Numbered from the stretch's first letter, positions 27,700-37,493 are shown. The stretch is 64,000 nucleotides of DNA from Nematocida ironsii (GCA_001642415.1 LTDK01000179.1:124001-188000), one strand, 5' to 3'. Made by a program: numbers and translations. The notes: generated by a model not told the origin, from the letters alone.

Positions 27700-28179
27700 C
27701 TATTTGCTTGTGGTTTGCATAGGCCTACTTCCCGTATACGATTTGTCTGATATTTCTACTAATGCACTGTCTATTTCATTGAACAGCCGAATCATCTCAC
27801 TGGGTTCCATAAACTTATCATTTTCACTGCGTCTTCCGTCTAAGATGTCATGAACAACAGTTTTTTCCTCTTTATCAGCAACTTCAATTACAGTCTCTTT
27901 CTTTTTTTGCACAGTTTTTCTGGGGTTGTCGTACTCTTTTCGCTTTATTCGATCCTTTACAATTCGCTCTATCAACACGTCAACCGCATTCTCTATTTTT
28001 AGTGTGGTTTTATTCCGAATAAATTCAATATTTCTTACAAACTCATCAGAGTCGCAGTCTTCATCAAATAGCAGCGAATTCTTTGGCCGCTCCTTCACAG
28101 ATACTTCTCCCTTCTCATACCATGGCTTTTTACTTACTAGCTCATTTTCAATTTTCTCAATTTGTTTCTGTCTGTCCAT
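27700..28179 (-). CDS. MPP10: Mpp10 C-terminal half, separate ORF
   Basis: 159 residues. The N-terminus KIENELVSKKPWYEKGEV leading to KERPKNSLL is the conserved C-terminal core of Mpp10, and a helical VDVLIERIVKDRIKRKEYD segment follows as in the family. Mpp10 binds Imp3 and Imp4 in the U3 snoRNP and 90S pre-ribosome. The protein lacks the acidic N-terminal part that all Mpp10 proteins have; an ORF with those features lies just upstream. An in-frame TGA three codons before the ATG closes the frame, so this ORF really starts here or very near. A promoter-type A/T element precedes it. Confidence 0.8.
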   Translation of the reverse strand: MDRQKQIEKIENELVSKKPWYEKGEVSVKERPKNSLLFDEDCDSDEFVRNIEFIRNKTTLKIENAVDVLIERIVKDRIKRKEYDNPRKTVQKKKETVIEVADKEEKTVVHDILDGRRSENDKFMEPSEMIRLFNEIDSALVEISDKSYTGSRPMQTTSK

Positions 28180-28191
28180 GAACCGTCAATG

Positions 28192-28201
28192 AAAATATTT
28201 T
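28192..28201 (-). promoter_or_regulatory. AAAATATTTT element between the two MPP10 halves
   Basis: Placed 12 bp before the ATG of the C-terminal half, within a 40-bp gap. Its presence suggests the downstream half has its own transcript. Confidence 0.4.
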
Positions 28202-28219
28202 CTGCATAAAAAAGTTCTG

Positions 28220-28759
28220 TTATTTCCCAAGCTTTCTTAACGTATCCAAAGCAGGCTCATCTAAAAGATCCCCAGACTCCTCGCATTCATTCTCTAAATA
28301 TCCATAAATGTCATTTAATTCGCCAGAAGAGTAGTCATGGCCATTACTCTCTACTTCATCTAATTTATCTAGATCAACACTCTGTACGTCAGATAATTCG
28401 CCATCTGCATCTTCAGATGGATTGCTTTCTGCCTCATCATTATCACTACACACACTTAAAGCATCTTCATCTTCTACTTCTGAGTGCTCTGATTCACTCT
28501 CTTCAGATGCCTCACTTGCCTCATTAGCGCCCTCAGAACTCTCTTCATCTGCGGATTCCTCTTCACTTAGTGGTTCTTTATTCATATAATCCACTAAATA
28601 CTCCTCTACCTCTTTTATGGCTATGTTTGTTATATTTTCTATTTGATTGTATATCTGCTCCTCAGTGTATCCTTTTACTTGTATGGCTCTCTGGTACTTT
28701 TTCACCTTTTTATTATTCCATTCACTGTACTCTGTCTGCAACTGTTTTTTGTAATCCAT
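28220..28759 (-). CDS. Probable Mpp10 N-terminal half, acidic protein
   Basis: 179 residues. The first 55 residues are basic and helical and contain VKGYTEEQIYNQIENI, which resembles the Mpp10 N-terminal motif of a hydrophobic turn followed by EQIW/Y-x-Q. Residues 60-150 are a dense Glu/Asp/Ser tract like Mpp10's acidic region. The tail EPALDTLRKLGK ends before any KPW core. Directly downstream, in a different frame, lies that core. Either MPP10 is split into two genes or this is an unrelated acidic nucleolar protein. A single base change cannot join the frames because stops intervene in both. Confidence 0.5.
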   Translation of the reverse strand: MDYKKQLQTEYSEWNNKKVKKYQRAIQVKGYTEEQIYNQIENITNIAIKEVEEYLVDYMNKEPLSEEESADEESSEGANEASEASEESESEHSEVEDEDALSVCSDNDEAESNPSEDADGELSDVQSVDLDKLDEVESNGHDYSSGELNDIYGYLENECEESGDLLDEPALDTLRKLGK

Positions 28760-28967
28760 AAAAAGAAAATATTCTTTGCATAAAAATAGAAAACAGCCCA
28801 GTCAGCTGTGAATAGAAGTGCTTTGTTTGTACATAAAGCACCGCAATCTCTGCGTTTTTGTGATAGCAGTATAATTATAACAGATTGGTCTCTTATTGCA
28901 CTAAATCAATGCAAATTCATATTTGCGTTTCTATTTAATTTTATTTTTTAATACCCCAGATAATAGA

Positions 28968-29726
28968 ATGTCCAAAGTACTAAGGAAGCAGAGACTATCA
29001 AAGCCTCACAACAGAACAAACAAAATGTACAAAAAGGGAGCAACAAAATTCCCAAAGCCCACTGAAGAGATGAGAGAGGGTATTGTATCAGAAATAGTTC
29101 ATGAGAGAGGTAGAAATGCCCCACTTGCCATGATCACAATGGTGAATGAGGACAAGACTATTAAGAAAGAAAAAGTAGTGTTGGTCGCATTAGAAGGCAT
29201 GTACACTGGAAAAACAATATACTTTGGAGAAAAAACTCCTCTTTCTCTAGGAAACACCATGTGCTTAAAGAACATGCCAGATGGTACTGTTATTTGCTCA
29301 GTTGAGAGAGTAGTTAGGGATGGAGGAAGTATTGCAAAGACCAGTGGATCATACGCAACTGTAGTAGGATACAACCCAGATAAGAATGAGTCTAGAATAA
29401 AGCTTCCATCAGGTATAAAGAAAACACTGAGTGGAGATTGCAGAGCCATGATAGGAATTATTGCCTCTGGTGGAGTGCATGAGAAGCCTCTGCTTAAAGC
29501 CGGAAGAGCATACTACAAACAGAAGGCTAGAGGAAAGCTTGGAGCTTGGCCAAGAGTTAGAGGTGTGGCTATGAACCCAGTTGACCACGTACACGGAGGA
29601 GGTAACCACCAGCACATAGGAAAGTCATCTTGTGTTGGTAGAAATGCACCACCTGGGCAGAAGGTTGGACAGATTGCAGCTAAGAGAACTGGTACCGGAA
29701 GAGCAAAGACAAAGAGATTTGAATAA
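28968..29726 (+). CDS. RPL2: 60S ribosomal protein uL2 (RPL8/Rpl2)
   Basis: 252 residues from the ATG at 28968; the longer frame begins with TTG and was rejected. The protein has the basic N-terminus, the OB-fold strands and the conserved late block HVHGGGNHQHIG with the His-rich loop near the peptidyl transferase centre, then RTGTG near the end. uL2 helps join subunits and is essential for peptide-bond formation. Length and motifs are normal. The 208-bp gap upstream, to the acidic Mpp10 half, carries no distinct element I can name. Confidence 0.97.
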   Translation: MSKVLRKQRLSKPHNRTNKMYKKGATKFPKPTEEMREGIVSEIVHERGRNAPLAMITMVNEDKTIKKEKVVLVALEGMYTGKTIYFGEKTPLSLGNTMCLKNMPDGTVICSVERVVRDGGSIAKTSGSYATVVGYNPDKNESRIKLPSGIKKTLSGDCRAMIGIIASGGVHEKPLLKAGRAYYKQKARGKLGAWPRVRGVAMNPVDHVHGGGNHQHIGKSSCVGRNAPPGQKVGQIAAKRTGTGRAKTKRFE

Positions 29727-29766
29727 AACCTCCCTTCTATTTATTCTTTACAAATTTTGAATATTT

Positions 29767-30069
29767 ATGCCAGACTCGCAAGAGAAAGAGAAGAAAGCAC
29801 AGATTATTTTGGAAGAGAATGAGAAAATGAAAACTCTTAAACGCGCTGTGCTGGATTTAAAGGACTTATCTGCCAGATGCAATGACGCAGTCACTGAGGA
29901 TATTTCATACATCGACCAAGTCATACAAAAAAGCACAAAGGACCGGCTGACCATCCAGAATATTATGCAGAAGCTGGATGCAGTGAAGAAAGATAGCTTT
30001 ATGTTTATTCTAATAGTCACTGTCGTCGGCCTAGGGGCGCTCTTATTTATTGGTCTTCTGTTCAAGTAA
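29767..30069 (+). CDS. Small tail-anchored SNARE-like protein
   Basis: 100 residues: a charged N-terminus, one heptad-rich helix of about 50 residues (DLKDLSARCNDAVTEDI to MQKLDAVKKDS), and a single C-terminal membrane helix (about 78-98) followed only by FK. This is the layout of short Qc-type SNAREs such as Bet1 or Sft1, which act in ER-Golgi fusion. The central layer should be a Gln or Arg; the helix has several Gln that could serve, but I cannot fix the register. It starts 40 bp after the uL2 stop. Confidence 0.45.
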   Translation: MPDSQEKEKKAQIILEENEKMKTLKRAVLDLKDLSARCNDAVTEDISYIDQVIQKSTKDRLTIQNIMQKLDAVKKDSFMFILIVTVVGLGALLFIGLLFK

Positions 30070-30136
30070 AGGGGCCTGGCTGATAAAATATCCAATTGTT
30101 GTGCAAAAGTATAAAAATCCACAAAAGTTTCAAAGC

Positions 30137-30325
30137 ATGAATGAAACAGCACTCCCGGTAGAGATACTGCAGGAACAGCGCGCTAAATCAACAATACTTC
30201 AGAACTGCTTAGAATCATCTGTTAACAAATTGTTGCTTGTTATATTTTCGTTTATGCTATTTGCCGCTGTCTTTGTTTTAGTTAATATTATTGTTTGCTC
30301 TATCGTTATTTTTATAAAGAACTAG
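30137..30325 (+). CDS. Tiny membrane protein, 62 residues
   Basis: The start is the ATG at 30137; the longer frame overlaps the upstream gene and begins with a non-ATG codon. A 33-residue polar, Gln/Glu-containing N-terminus leads to one long hydrophobic C-terminal stretch of about 28 residues. The layout is that of a tail-anchored protein, as in the gene 67 bp upstream. It could be a small subunit of a membrane complex. No family recognised. Confidence 0.45.
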   Translation: MNETALPVEILQEQRAKSTILQNCLESSVNKLLLVIFSFMLFAAVFVLVNIIVCSIVIFIKN

Positions 30326-31022
30326 TAAGACAAGCAGACACAAATATGCATATTCTAATAAGAAGTCAAAAATACTTATGCCGCATTTATAGACAAGTTC
30401 CCTATGGTATAACACATTCTTTCATTAATAAAAGTAAATCCGTTCTATTTATATATGACCTGAGATCTTATTCACATGAGATTATATTGAATTGCATTAT
30501 TGACAGAGTATTATTTTAATTATTTATATTTATTTTAGAAAGTGAAGCATTAAAAATATTTGAAAATTTACTAATGGACTCTTTTTTAATTTTTGGATAT
30601 ATTCTATAGTAGAAAACAGTTAACTATTACTAATCAGACAGCTAAATAAACAAATAAGTAAGATGCGTACATGAGATTAGTAAACTAAAATATGATATAA
30701 CACATACTAGATAGTATTTTGAGAACTATTATTTTCTACACATCAATAAGTATAAACTACAATATTTAGCTTATATATAGTAGCCAAACACATATACAGT
30801 ATACATGGCATATGTTTATGCGCACGAAAACATTGTTGACTTTCTTAAGATTCATTGATGTTTAATGGAGTAGAATCTATGTGGTGCATGCCACTTTCAG
30901 TTTCAGATCTAATCACTTTTTGAAACAACAAATTATTTTTCATCAAGAAATCAATCAGGTATTTCCCATCTTGATACACGGTTTCATCTATATCTTTTTA
31001 TACAGTTAGTGTTTTAGTAGAT
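30326..31022. other. 697-bp AT-rich region without a supported gene
   Basis: Short open frames exist but none has a credible composition. It lies upstream of a secreted-protein gene. No repeat or RNA signature found. Confidence 0.4.
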
Positions 31023-33221
31023 ATGAAATTGCACCACAAATCACTTTCTAAATCTATTCAAGCTATAAGAATGCTGCTACTTCTTCTTCCTTCAGTATTT
31101 TCACTAGAAAAATCTACTAATAGTGATGAGCCTGGGACAATTAATATCCTTCCATATACAGCATTTTTTAATAAAAAAGCATACCGCACGCCTAAAGTGC
31201 AGGAACTACCAAAGTCCTTTATCGCTGGGTTTAAGCCTATAGAAAAGTACACACAGGCTCTGAAATACTTAGAAGATATAGAGAAAAAGAAGAAAGGAAG
31301 AGTACGACCATATATAAACGATGAAATGTTTGAGCGAACGGTAATATCGGTGTTCTATACAAAAGAATACTTTTTAACTCTACAAAGAGACTGGGAGCTA
31401 GGTAAAAAGCTACACATATACGATGTATACCTAGACAATTTTATAACAATGGTAAAAATGGCAAACATCCCCCACTTTGCTAAACATGAGGGACTTTATC
31501 TATCAATCCGAGATATAAACACAATTCTGGCCCTTTATGAGATCTTTTCTATGGATAAATATGTAAGAATTCCAATACATATAAAAGAAAAGTTTAAAAT
31601 GGACATGACAAAAAGAGAGTGCTTTAAAGAAAATCTAAGAGTACTTCTCCAGTTCAATGAAAATGCCAATTCTGAATATCTAAAGATTCTTAGAGACATT
31701 AGATACAAAAATAGACATGTTCTGATGGCAGAAGTTCCTCCCCAGCGCATTGATAGTAAAAGCTGGATTAAATGGTTACTAAGAAGAGAAGTCAACTTAG
31801 ATGTATTTTGGTATTTGTTTTCTACACTATGTAATACTGTAAAGGACAACAATCTGAAAAAGATTGTGACATATGTAAAGGAAACTTCTGTTCTAGGTAA
31901 AAAAGGAATCCAGCTATTTTTTAGCAACAAGAAAGCACCAAACACAGATTATGTTGGTCTTTCATACTACCTACTATATAATAACCAGCTAAAAGTCAGA
32001 AACATTGAAGTGGTTATACAAGAGGATCTAGAGATTCCAGAATTGCAGTTCAGCTCGGTTATGGAGGTGTTCCAGCTGGTTCGGATGGTTTATATGCGAT
32101 CTCTAGGTAACTTTAAAAGAATTCAGAACAATCTGTCTCTTGTTAACATAGTCTTAGACTTAGAAAAGAAACGGTCTGAAAGAAGAATGAAGCCAATTAT
32201 GTCTGGGTTTGTTATATATGATTATAATTCACTAAATGAGTTTGGAAAGAAGCAAATACTTGCGATGAATCTTACTGAAGTTGGATTTATGACAGAGCTA
32301 TATCGAGACCGGGTCTGTGTAGACAAATCCCACCCCTGCCTATTTAGGCTGAACCACAGAACTCCAAATTTCTTGGGAAAGTTTTCTATTTCAGTACCAA
32401 ACGCTGCCAATATAGAAACACTTGTATCGCCATATGACTACGTGTTTGAGGAGCTGAACTTAGAAAAACTATATAATCTTAGTGATCTAAAAATTTCTCT
32501 GCCTGAAAATGAGCTGAAAGAGCCCTATAAGGACTCTGAACTTCCATTAATTGCGCGAGAAAAGATGAATATTAAAACAGTCAGACTGTATGGAGAAAGC
32601 AACCAGCAGGAAGCGGCATATGTTAATATGTTTAAAAAAATTCTCAAAATTCAAAGTGTTGAGTCTATAGATATAACTGATGTTGCAATTATGAACTCTG
32701 AAATTGTTTCTGCCCTTGAGTCAAAAGATAATCTTGTAAAGAAAAAAGTCAAACTTTTTGCATTCACATACTTTGACCCAGGATTTGACAAAGCACAGAA
32801 TGGAGGGCAGGACTTTATTCCAGCAGCAGTGACACTTGAAAAGATTTTTAAAGCACTTCCTAACTTACAAAGGATGGACGTAACCATTATGAACGACAAA
32901 GCAGAGGGAAAGGCTCTTCTTCAAGACTTCCTTTATCTTTTAAAGTGTAAGGGAACTATTCACACAGAAGAGCAACTTCGAAATATTGTAAACATTAAGA
33001 TAAACAGTCCTCTGCTCTATACATCTGTGCACACTTGTGATGATATAGTTGGAATAGGACTAAACAGACTTTTGCCAGCTGTGCGCGAGATTTTCCGAGC
33101 ACCATTATCATGCCCAAATGGAAATTCAAGTGATATAGTAAAGAAAGTAGTGATTCCAGAGTTTATGCACTCTCTAGATCATGTTCTTAGACCAAATATG
33201 TGCATTCCAGAGGCAGTGTAG
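31023..33221 (+). CDS. Secreted protein with C-terminal leucine-rich-repeat-like region
   Basis: 732 residues with an N-terminal signal peptide (hydrophobic core AIRMLLLLLPSVFSL, about 14-28). Residues 40-450 are helical, Lys/Tyr-rich and without a known motif. From about 485 to 640, beta-like stretches recur at irregular spacing (LYNLSDLKISLPEN, IKTVRLYG, VESIDITDV, LQRMDVTIM), as in degenerate leucine-rich repeats. The C-terminal tail contains scattered Cys. A secreted protein with LRR-like repeats and no enzyme motif is typical of lineage-specific microsporidian families thought to meet the host. Function unknown. Confidence 0.7.
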   Translation: MKLHHKSLSKSIQAIRMLLLLLPSVFSLEKSTNSDEPGTINILPYTAFFNKKAYRTPKVQELPKSFIAGFKPIEKYTQALKYLEDIEKKKKGRVRPYINDEMFERTVISVFYTKEYFLTLQRDWELGKKLHIYDVYLDNFITMVKMANIPHFAKHEGLYLSIRDINTILALYEIFSMDKYVRIPIHIKEKFKMDMTKRECFKENLRVLLQFNENANSEYLKILRDIRYKNRHVLMAEVPPQRIDSKSWIKWLLRREVNLDVFWYLFSTLCNTVKDNNLKKIVTYVKETSVLGKKGIQLFFSNKKAPNTDYVGLSYYLLYNNQLKVRNIEVVIQEDLEIPELQFSSVMEVFQLVRMVYMRSLGNFKRIQNNLSLVNIVLDLEKKRSERRMKPIMSGFVIYDYNSLNEFGKKQILAMNLTEVGFMTELYRDRVCVDKSHPCLFRLNHRTPNFLGKFSISVPNAANIETLVSPYDYVFEELNLEKLYNLSDLKISLPENELKEPYKDSELPLIAREKMNIKTVRLYGESNQQEAAYVNMFKKILKIQSVESIDITDVAIMNSEIVSALESKDNLVKKKVKLFAFTYFDPGFDKAQNGGQDFIPAAVTLEKIFKALPNLQRMDVTIMNDKAEGKALLQDFLYLLKCKGTIHTEEQLRNIVNIKINSPLLYTSVHTCDDIVGIGLNRLLPAVREIFRAPLSCPNGNSSDIVKKVVIPEFMHSLDHVLRPNMCIPEAV

Positions 33222-33890
33222 TTGCTAAATCATATAATATACTACACATTATTATAAATAAAACATCATATAATATACTATATTCTGAAACATGCTGTTA
33301 CAGCTCTTTTTTGATAACTGCATTTACTTCAAACTGTTTTACATAATGTTTAGAAATTCATTCTGGAATATCTTTCATTGTATTTTTCTTCTGTTCTTTT
33401 TCTTTATACCCTGTCTCTCTTCTTGTAATTATTCATCCATATTTTTCAATTCTCCTTTATAAATTTTCTCTTTTTAGACTATATTTCTATTTTTATAATT
33501 GGGAGTTTCTCCTTTTTATTTTCTCTCCTTTATAATAAATGTAATACATAAATGATATTTTATTTCAATAAATCATGCATAGTTAACATTAACTATTCTT
33601 TATTTACTCTTTATTAACAGGCCTGGGTTCTTCTTAGCAATTTATATAGTGTTGCAGCATATTGTTATAAATACCACTGCTTTCATTAATTTGAAATAAT
33701 TTATAATTGCTTTTGTATACATATGATATATACGTGAACTAAATCATTAAATATAGTTATGTGCTGCAATGCGTTATACTATACCTTATTAAGAAGTGCT
33801 AAATAAATTTTTAATACATAGAAACTTCTAAAGGAAAATTGAATCACTAAAAATCATATATTAAAATATTTTAGAAGGAAATCCTTAATA
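33222..33890. other. AT-rich intergenic region with a short direct repeat
   Basis: ATCATATAATATACTA occurs twice, at about 33229 and 33265, just after the stop of the secreted protein. The stretch 33300-33540 is unusually T-rich on the plus strand. No gene seen. Confidence 0.45.
33863..33873 (+). promoter_or_regulatory. AAAATATTTTA element before the integrase-like gene
   Basis: A palindrome 17 bp before the ATG at 33891, matching those before host genes. Its presence suggests the integrase-like gene uses a normal cellular promoter. Confidence 0.45.
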
Positions 33891-35270
33891 ATGAAGACCC
33901 AGCATGCCTTTGGAATTAAACTAACAATTGAACTAATTCAGAACATAAAAAACTATCTTATTTTAGGAGTTCTTCCCAGATACAGGACAAAATCAGCACT
34001 AGAGATTTTTATAAAGAACTCCCAGCTATTTCAGATTGAGAACGATGAGAGGCTCTATATACAAACAGGAGAGAACAAGAAAAAGCTATTTGCAATAGGG
34101 GATGATGACCAAGAGGCAATTGTTAAAATATTCAATCAGTTAGAATCCACCCATGGCCATTTAAAGCTCTATAGGATGTGGAAGCTAATAAAGAACAAGT
34201 GGTTCGGGTTTAAAAAGGAGCGAATTAGCAAATTAATAGAAAACTGCAGTGGATGTAAAAAAGCGGAAAGCCAGTATAATGAAAAATTAAAAATAAAACA
34301 GGATTTATCAGAACAGGACGCACAGTCTACACAGCAAAGCGTAGAGGAAAAGAAGGGGGAATCTTTTATATACAGTGCAAAGATCCCCATTCCAGACGCA
34401 ACTAAGCCCATGGAAAGACTAAATCTCTCTATAATTGACCTTATTGCATATAAGGATTATAATAAGGGATATACACATATATTGCATATTATAGATGCGT
34501 ATTCTGGATATCATTTTATATATCCATTGACTAATTGTATAAATATCAGTAGTCAAATAATCATGGCTATGCGCAGTTTATTCCGTGTGGAGGGTGAACC
34601 AGCTTGGATTTACGCTGGAAAAAGTATGAGCAATATTTCAATAGACAGCATAGGAATACAAACGGCAACACCAATTACATATGTGCATGGAAATGCAAGA
34701 AATCAAAAATATGAGGGGTGCAATGAGGCAGAGAGAATGTTCTTTGCATTTAAAGGAAAGCTAAGAAGATATATTCATAAATCAGATAATCAAAGGACTT
34801 GGCTTGGTATAATAGACTGGATAGTTGCAAAACTCAACAGAAAGCAGCAAAACTGTACTAATATAACACCGCAGATGCTGTTTAAGAATAAAGCCAACAA
34901 GCCAATATTGCATATTAAAGAACTGAATATGCTTTGCGGGCACACCCCAACCAACTATAGAAGAACAATACCATGGAGCCCAACAAAACTAGAAGAAAAG
35001 GGCATTCCTCCAAAGGAAAGCTTTCTGTTTAAGTCATTAGTCACAAAGAAAATAGAAATGCCAGAATTTGGCGATATTGTTATAATTAAGAAATCAAATA
35101 GGTCAAATGAAGAAAACTCAAATGACGACCCAGTGCATTGGATGGTTCTGGAAGAAATATCCGTTAAAAAAAATCACTTTTTGGTTGGTGCAGAAAATGT
35201 AACTAAAGTTGTTCAGCTCAAACACATTCAGGTGATTGAAAAGAATAAGTTTGTTCCGCGCGCAGTTTAA
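33891..35270 (+). CDS. Integrase-like protein, probably domesticated or degenerate
   Basis: 459 residues. A zinc-binding H2C2-like region (His88/His90, then Cys119-x2-Cys122) precedes an integrase core: LSIIDLIAY with Asp183, HIIDAYSGYHFIYPL, and GCNEAERMFFAF with Glu281. This is the layout of LTR-retrotransposon (Ty3-type) integrases and their derived cellular genes. The second catalytic Asp, expected in a DNG-type loop, is replaced by Ala242 in IYAGKSM. The protein is therefore unlikely to perform strand transfer. No reverse transcriptase or gag lies nearby and the frame is fully open, so it may be a captured gene. Its stop codon abuts a repeat found again at 55803. Confidence 0.75.
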   Translation: MKTQHAFGIKLTIELIQNIKNYLILGVLPRYRTKSALEIFIKNSQLFQIENDERLYIQTGENKKKLFAIGDDDQEAIVKIFNQLESTHGHLKLYRMWKLIKNKWFGFKKERISKLIENCSGCKKAESQYNEKLKIKQDLSEQDAQSTQQSVEEKKGESFIYSAKIPIPDATKPMERLNLSIIDLIAYKDYNKGYTHILHIIDAYSGYHFIYPLTNCINISSQIIMAMRSLFRVEGEPAWIYAGKSMSNISIDSIGIQTATPITYVHGNARNQKYEGCNEAERMFFAFKGKLRRYIHKSDNQRTWLGIIDWIVAKLNRKQQNCTNITPQMLFKNKANKPILHIKELNMLCGHTPTNYRRTIPWSPTKLEEKGIPPKESFLFKSLVTKKIEMPEFGDIVIIKKSNRSNEENSNDDPVHWMVLEEISVKKNHFLVGAENVTKVVQLKHIQVIEKNKFVPRAV

Positions 35271-35468
35271 ATATAGTATTAGTGTTTATGAATTTCTTAT
35301 ATTTCTGAGTGTTTTTCGGGTTTATTCAAATTGTCTTTCTGTTATAATAAAGGCTAGTTAGTACAAAAATATTAATTAAAGTAATGCCACTATTTATAAA
35401 AATAAATGTGTAAAGAATAAATAATTTTATTTTCGAGGTATATTACACATCATCAAAAACATTCCAAA
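35270..35468. repeat. About 200-bp dispersed repeat, copy A
   Basis: Starts at the last base of the integrase stop codon and runs 199 bp. It aligns with copy B (55803-56009) over its full length, with only a few substitutions and short indels. Non-coding, AT-rich, with TTTCGGGTTTATT and TTTCGAGGTATATTACACATCA blocks conserved. Probably the 3' terminal part of a mobile element carrying the integrase. Confidence 0.85.
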
Positions 35469-35903
35469 ATATTAAAAAACAGTGGTTTGGCTGAATCTAT
35501 ATTTATTAATATAAGACAGAAAAAGAGTCCAATTCGGTGTTTGTTAGATATTACACATTCACTTTCTAAACATACCAAGACTTTTTCTCTAAGGCATCCA
35601 TAACAACCCTAAATAATTGACTTCTACAGCAAAATGGAACAAGCATAGAGACAGGGAAATCATTCAAAAAATCAAATGATATAAATTTAGAATAAAAATT
35701 GAATAGGCATGGAACATATAAAATGCGAGTTTTTATTAGATATTAATATCCACTTAATAGCTAAAAATTAGAATTAATACTCATATTTTTATAAGCTATA
35801 TAATAATATCACTCTATAACTGGTGCCTATTTATATAAATGACTAGTCTAAATTTATATTAATGCATAATCAACAGTCTTTGCAAGTAGTTGTTATAGAT
35901 GTG
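35469..35903. other. AT-rich spacer after repeat copy A
   Basis: No gene, repeat or RNA feature seen. Confidence 0.4.
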
Positions 35904-36197
35904 TCAATTAATTGGAAGAGAATCTAGGTATCGAATATAAAAATAACCAAGTATACGAACTAATACCAATACCAATAGCATAATTGCATATGTTTTCCAG
36001 CTGGTTTGCTTTTCATTGTTTTTGGGTGTCTCTTCTTCCTTATTAGCTTTTTCTAGAAGAGAAACATGCGCTTGTGAGGCATAATTATCCAGGTTTCTAT
36101 TATATTCTTGCTCAGAAGAACTTGCTTCTATGTCAATAACACAGGGTTGAGCTGCTTTTGAGGAAGTGGCTTTTTCTGTGTATACGTTTTGATTCAT
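35904..36197 (-). CDS. Small tail-anchored protein, 97 residues
   Basis: A polar, Ser/Glu/Asn-rich N-terminus of 65 residues and one C-terminal hydrophobic segment (about 70-88, MLLVLVLVRILGYFYI), then a short tail. The layout is that of a tail-anchored protein facing the cytosol. No family motif and no clear SNARE heptads. The ATG is preceded by A/T-rich DNA. Confidence 0.55.
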   Translation of the reverse strand: MNQNVYTEKATSSKAAQPCVIDIEASSSEQEYNRNLDNYASQAHVSLLEKANKEEETPKNNEKQTSWKTYAIMLLVLVLVRILGYFYIRYLDSLPIN

Positions 36198-36659
36198 TTT
36201 TAATTATAAAAAAAGTTTTCTATATAAAGTATGTAAAGAATTTCAATAGACTTTTATTAACTCACTAAAAATATTTTTAAATTATATTGTAAGTCAATAC
36301 ATGACTTATATGACCGCACTAAAGCAAGAAAAATAAACTTCTTTTTAGTTAAAAGGCCACACTGAAATAGTATACTAAAATTGCATCAGTATGAGATTTA
36401 AAATGGTTTATTAAGCTCTGCGATTTTTACTCTGTAATAGATTAAACTTTTTTAACAGTTATGAAAATAATGTAACAGAACCATATGAGCATTACATATT
36501 AGACAAATTGAAATTAAAATCCTTGAGAATACTGTACTAATATAAATTAGGTATTACTATATATGTAATTGGCATACAATGAGCCTGTCGATATAGAAGA
36601 AATGCATTAAATAGTTTAGAAAGTTAAATATAAATAGTGAAATATTTATTCACTTCACT
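36198..36659. other. AT-rich intergenic region, nothing recognised
   Basis: 462 bp between two minus-strand membrane-protein genes. No open frame, RNA gene or repeat seen. Confidence 0.4.
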
Positions 36660-37493
36660 TTACGCCAATATTAAAGGAAAAAGAGAAGAAATTGACCCAA
36701 GAATAAGGGACAGGCCAACTGTGGAATTATATGCATTATTATAAATTTGGAGCGAATACACTGCGCCAACTATTCTTAGAAGAATAGTGAATATAGGTAT
36801 AACCGCTGTTGCTGGATAGTAGTAAAGAGCTTTTTCCATTGCCAGAAGGAATGACATGCTTGAAAGCAATGCAACTATTGGTAGAAATAGATTAAAAAGG
36901 TATGCAAAAGTACATAGAGAAACAAATCCAATGGCACCCTCAAGAGAAAGAACAAGCATGCATAACAAGTCAGAATATTTCTCAATTTCAAATCTCCTTC
37001 TAATATAATCGCTGTGTGATGTAACCCTCATAATAGAAAGACTAAGAACTATTAAAAAAAGCAGCATTGCTATCCAGCTGAAAGAAGAGGTTCTTTCTAT
37101 TTCATTATATCCTACCAGTGAAAAGTAAATACTAAGGGATGTGAGTAGAATTGCAAATACAGATTCTACATTGAATGAGAAGGAGCTAACAAATATTTGA
37201 TTAAGTATGGGAAGTATTTGAAAAGATGTTATCACGAAAGGAAATTCGTATAGCAGAATTCCAGTTGTCACTAAAAAAAAGCAAGCGGTATACGCCATTA
37301 GGGATATTCCATGCTCTTTTGAAAAAAACCTTGGGCTGGCTTTAAAAAAGTACACAGAAACTAGTAATAACGGAGCAGAGGCCATTCCCAGAAGAAGCCC
37401 TTTTATTCCATCTCCGCTTACACTCCAGTCGCTGTTTATTCCGGCTGCGTAGTCTGCAACACTATCTAGTTCTATTTTTTCGCTCAAGTACAT
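36660..37493 (-). CDS. Multi-pass membrane protein (drug/metabolite-transporter-like?)
   Basis: 277 residues with about nine hydrophobic segments and short loops. The first helix begins GIKGLLLGMASAPLLL, and helices are paired as in the drug/metabolite transporter superfamily, which includes NIPA magnesium transporters and nucleotide-sugar carriers. No signature motif (such as the NALNK motif of the Vrg4-like gene) is present. I infer a small-molecule transporter; the substrate cannot be inferred. Confidence 0.6.
   Translation of the reverse strand: MYLSEKIELDSVADYAAGINSDWSVSGDGIKGLLLGMASAPLLLVSVYFFKASPRFFSKEHGISLMAYTACFFLVTTGILLYEFPFVITSFQILPILNQIFVSSFSFNVESVFAILLTSLSIYFSLVGYNEIERTSSFSWIAMLLFLIVLSLSIMRVTSHSDYIRRRFEIEKYSDLLCMLVLSLEGAIGFVSLCTFAYLFNLFLPIVALLSSMSFLLAMEKALYYYPATAVIPIFTILLRIVGAVYSLQIYNNAYNSTVGLSLILGSISSLFPLILA

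Noticed and set aside
28170..28260. Sequencing frameshift joining the two MPP10 ORFs
   Set aside because: A TAA at 28220-28222 in one frame and a TGA at 28186-28188 in the other mean one indel cannot restore a single frame; reads are still needed for proof.
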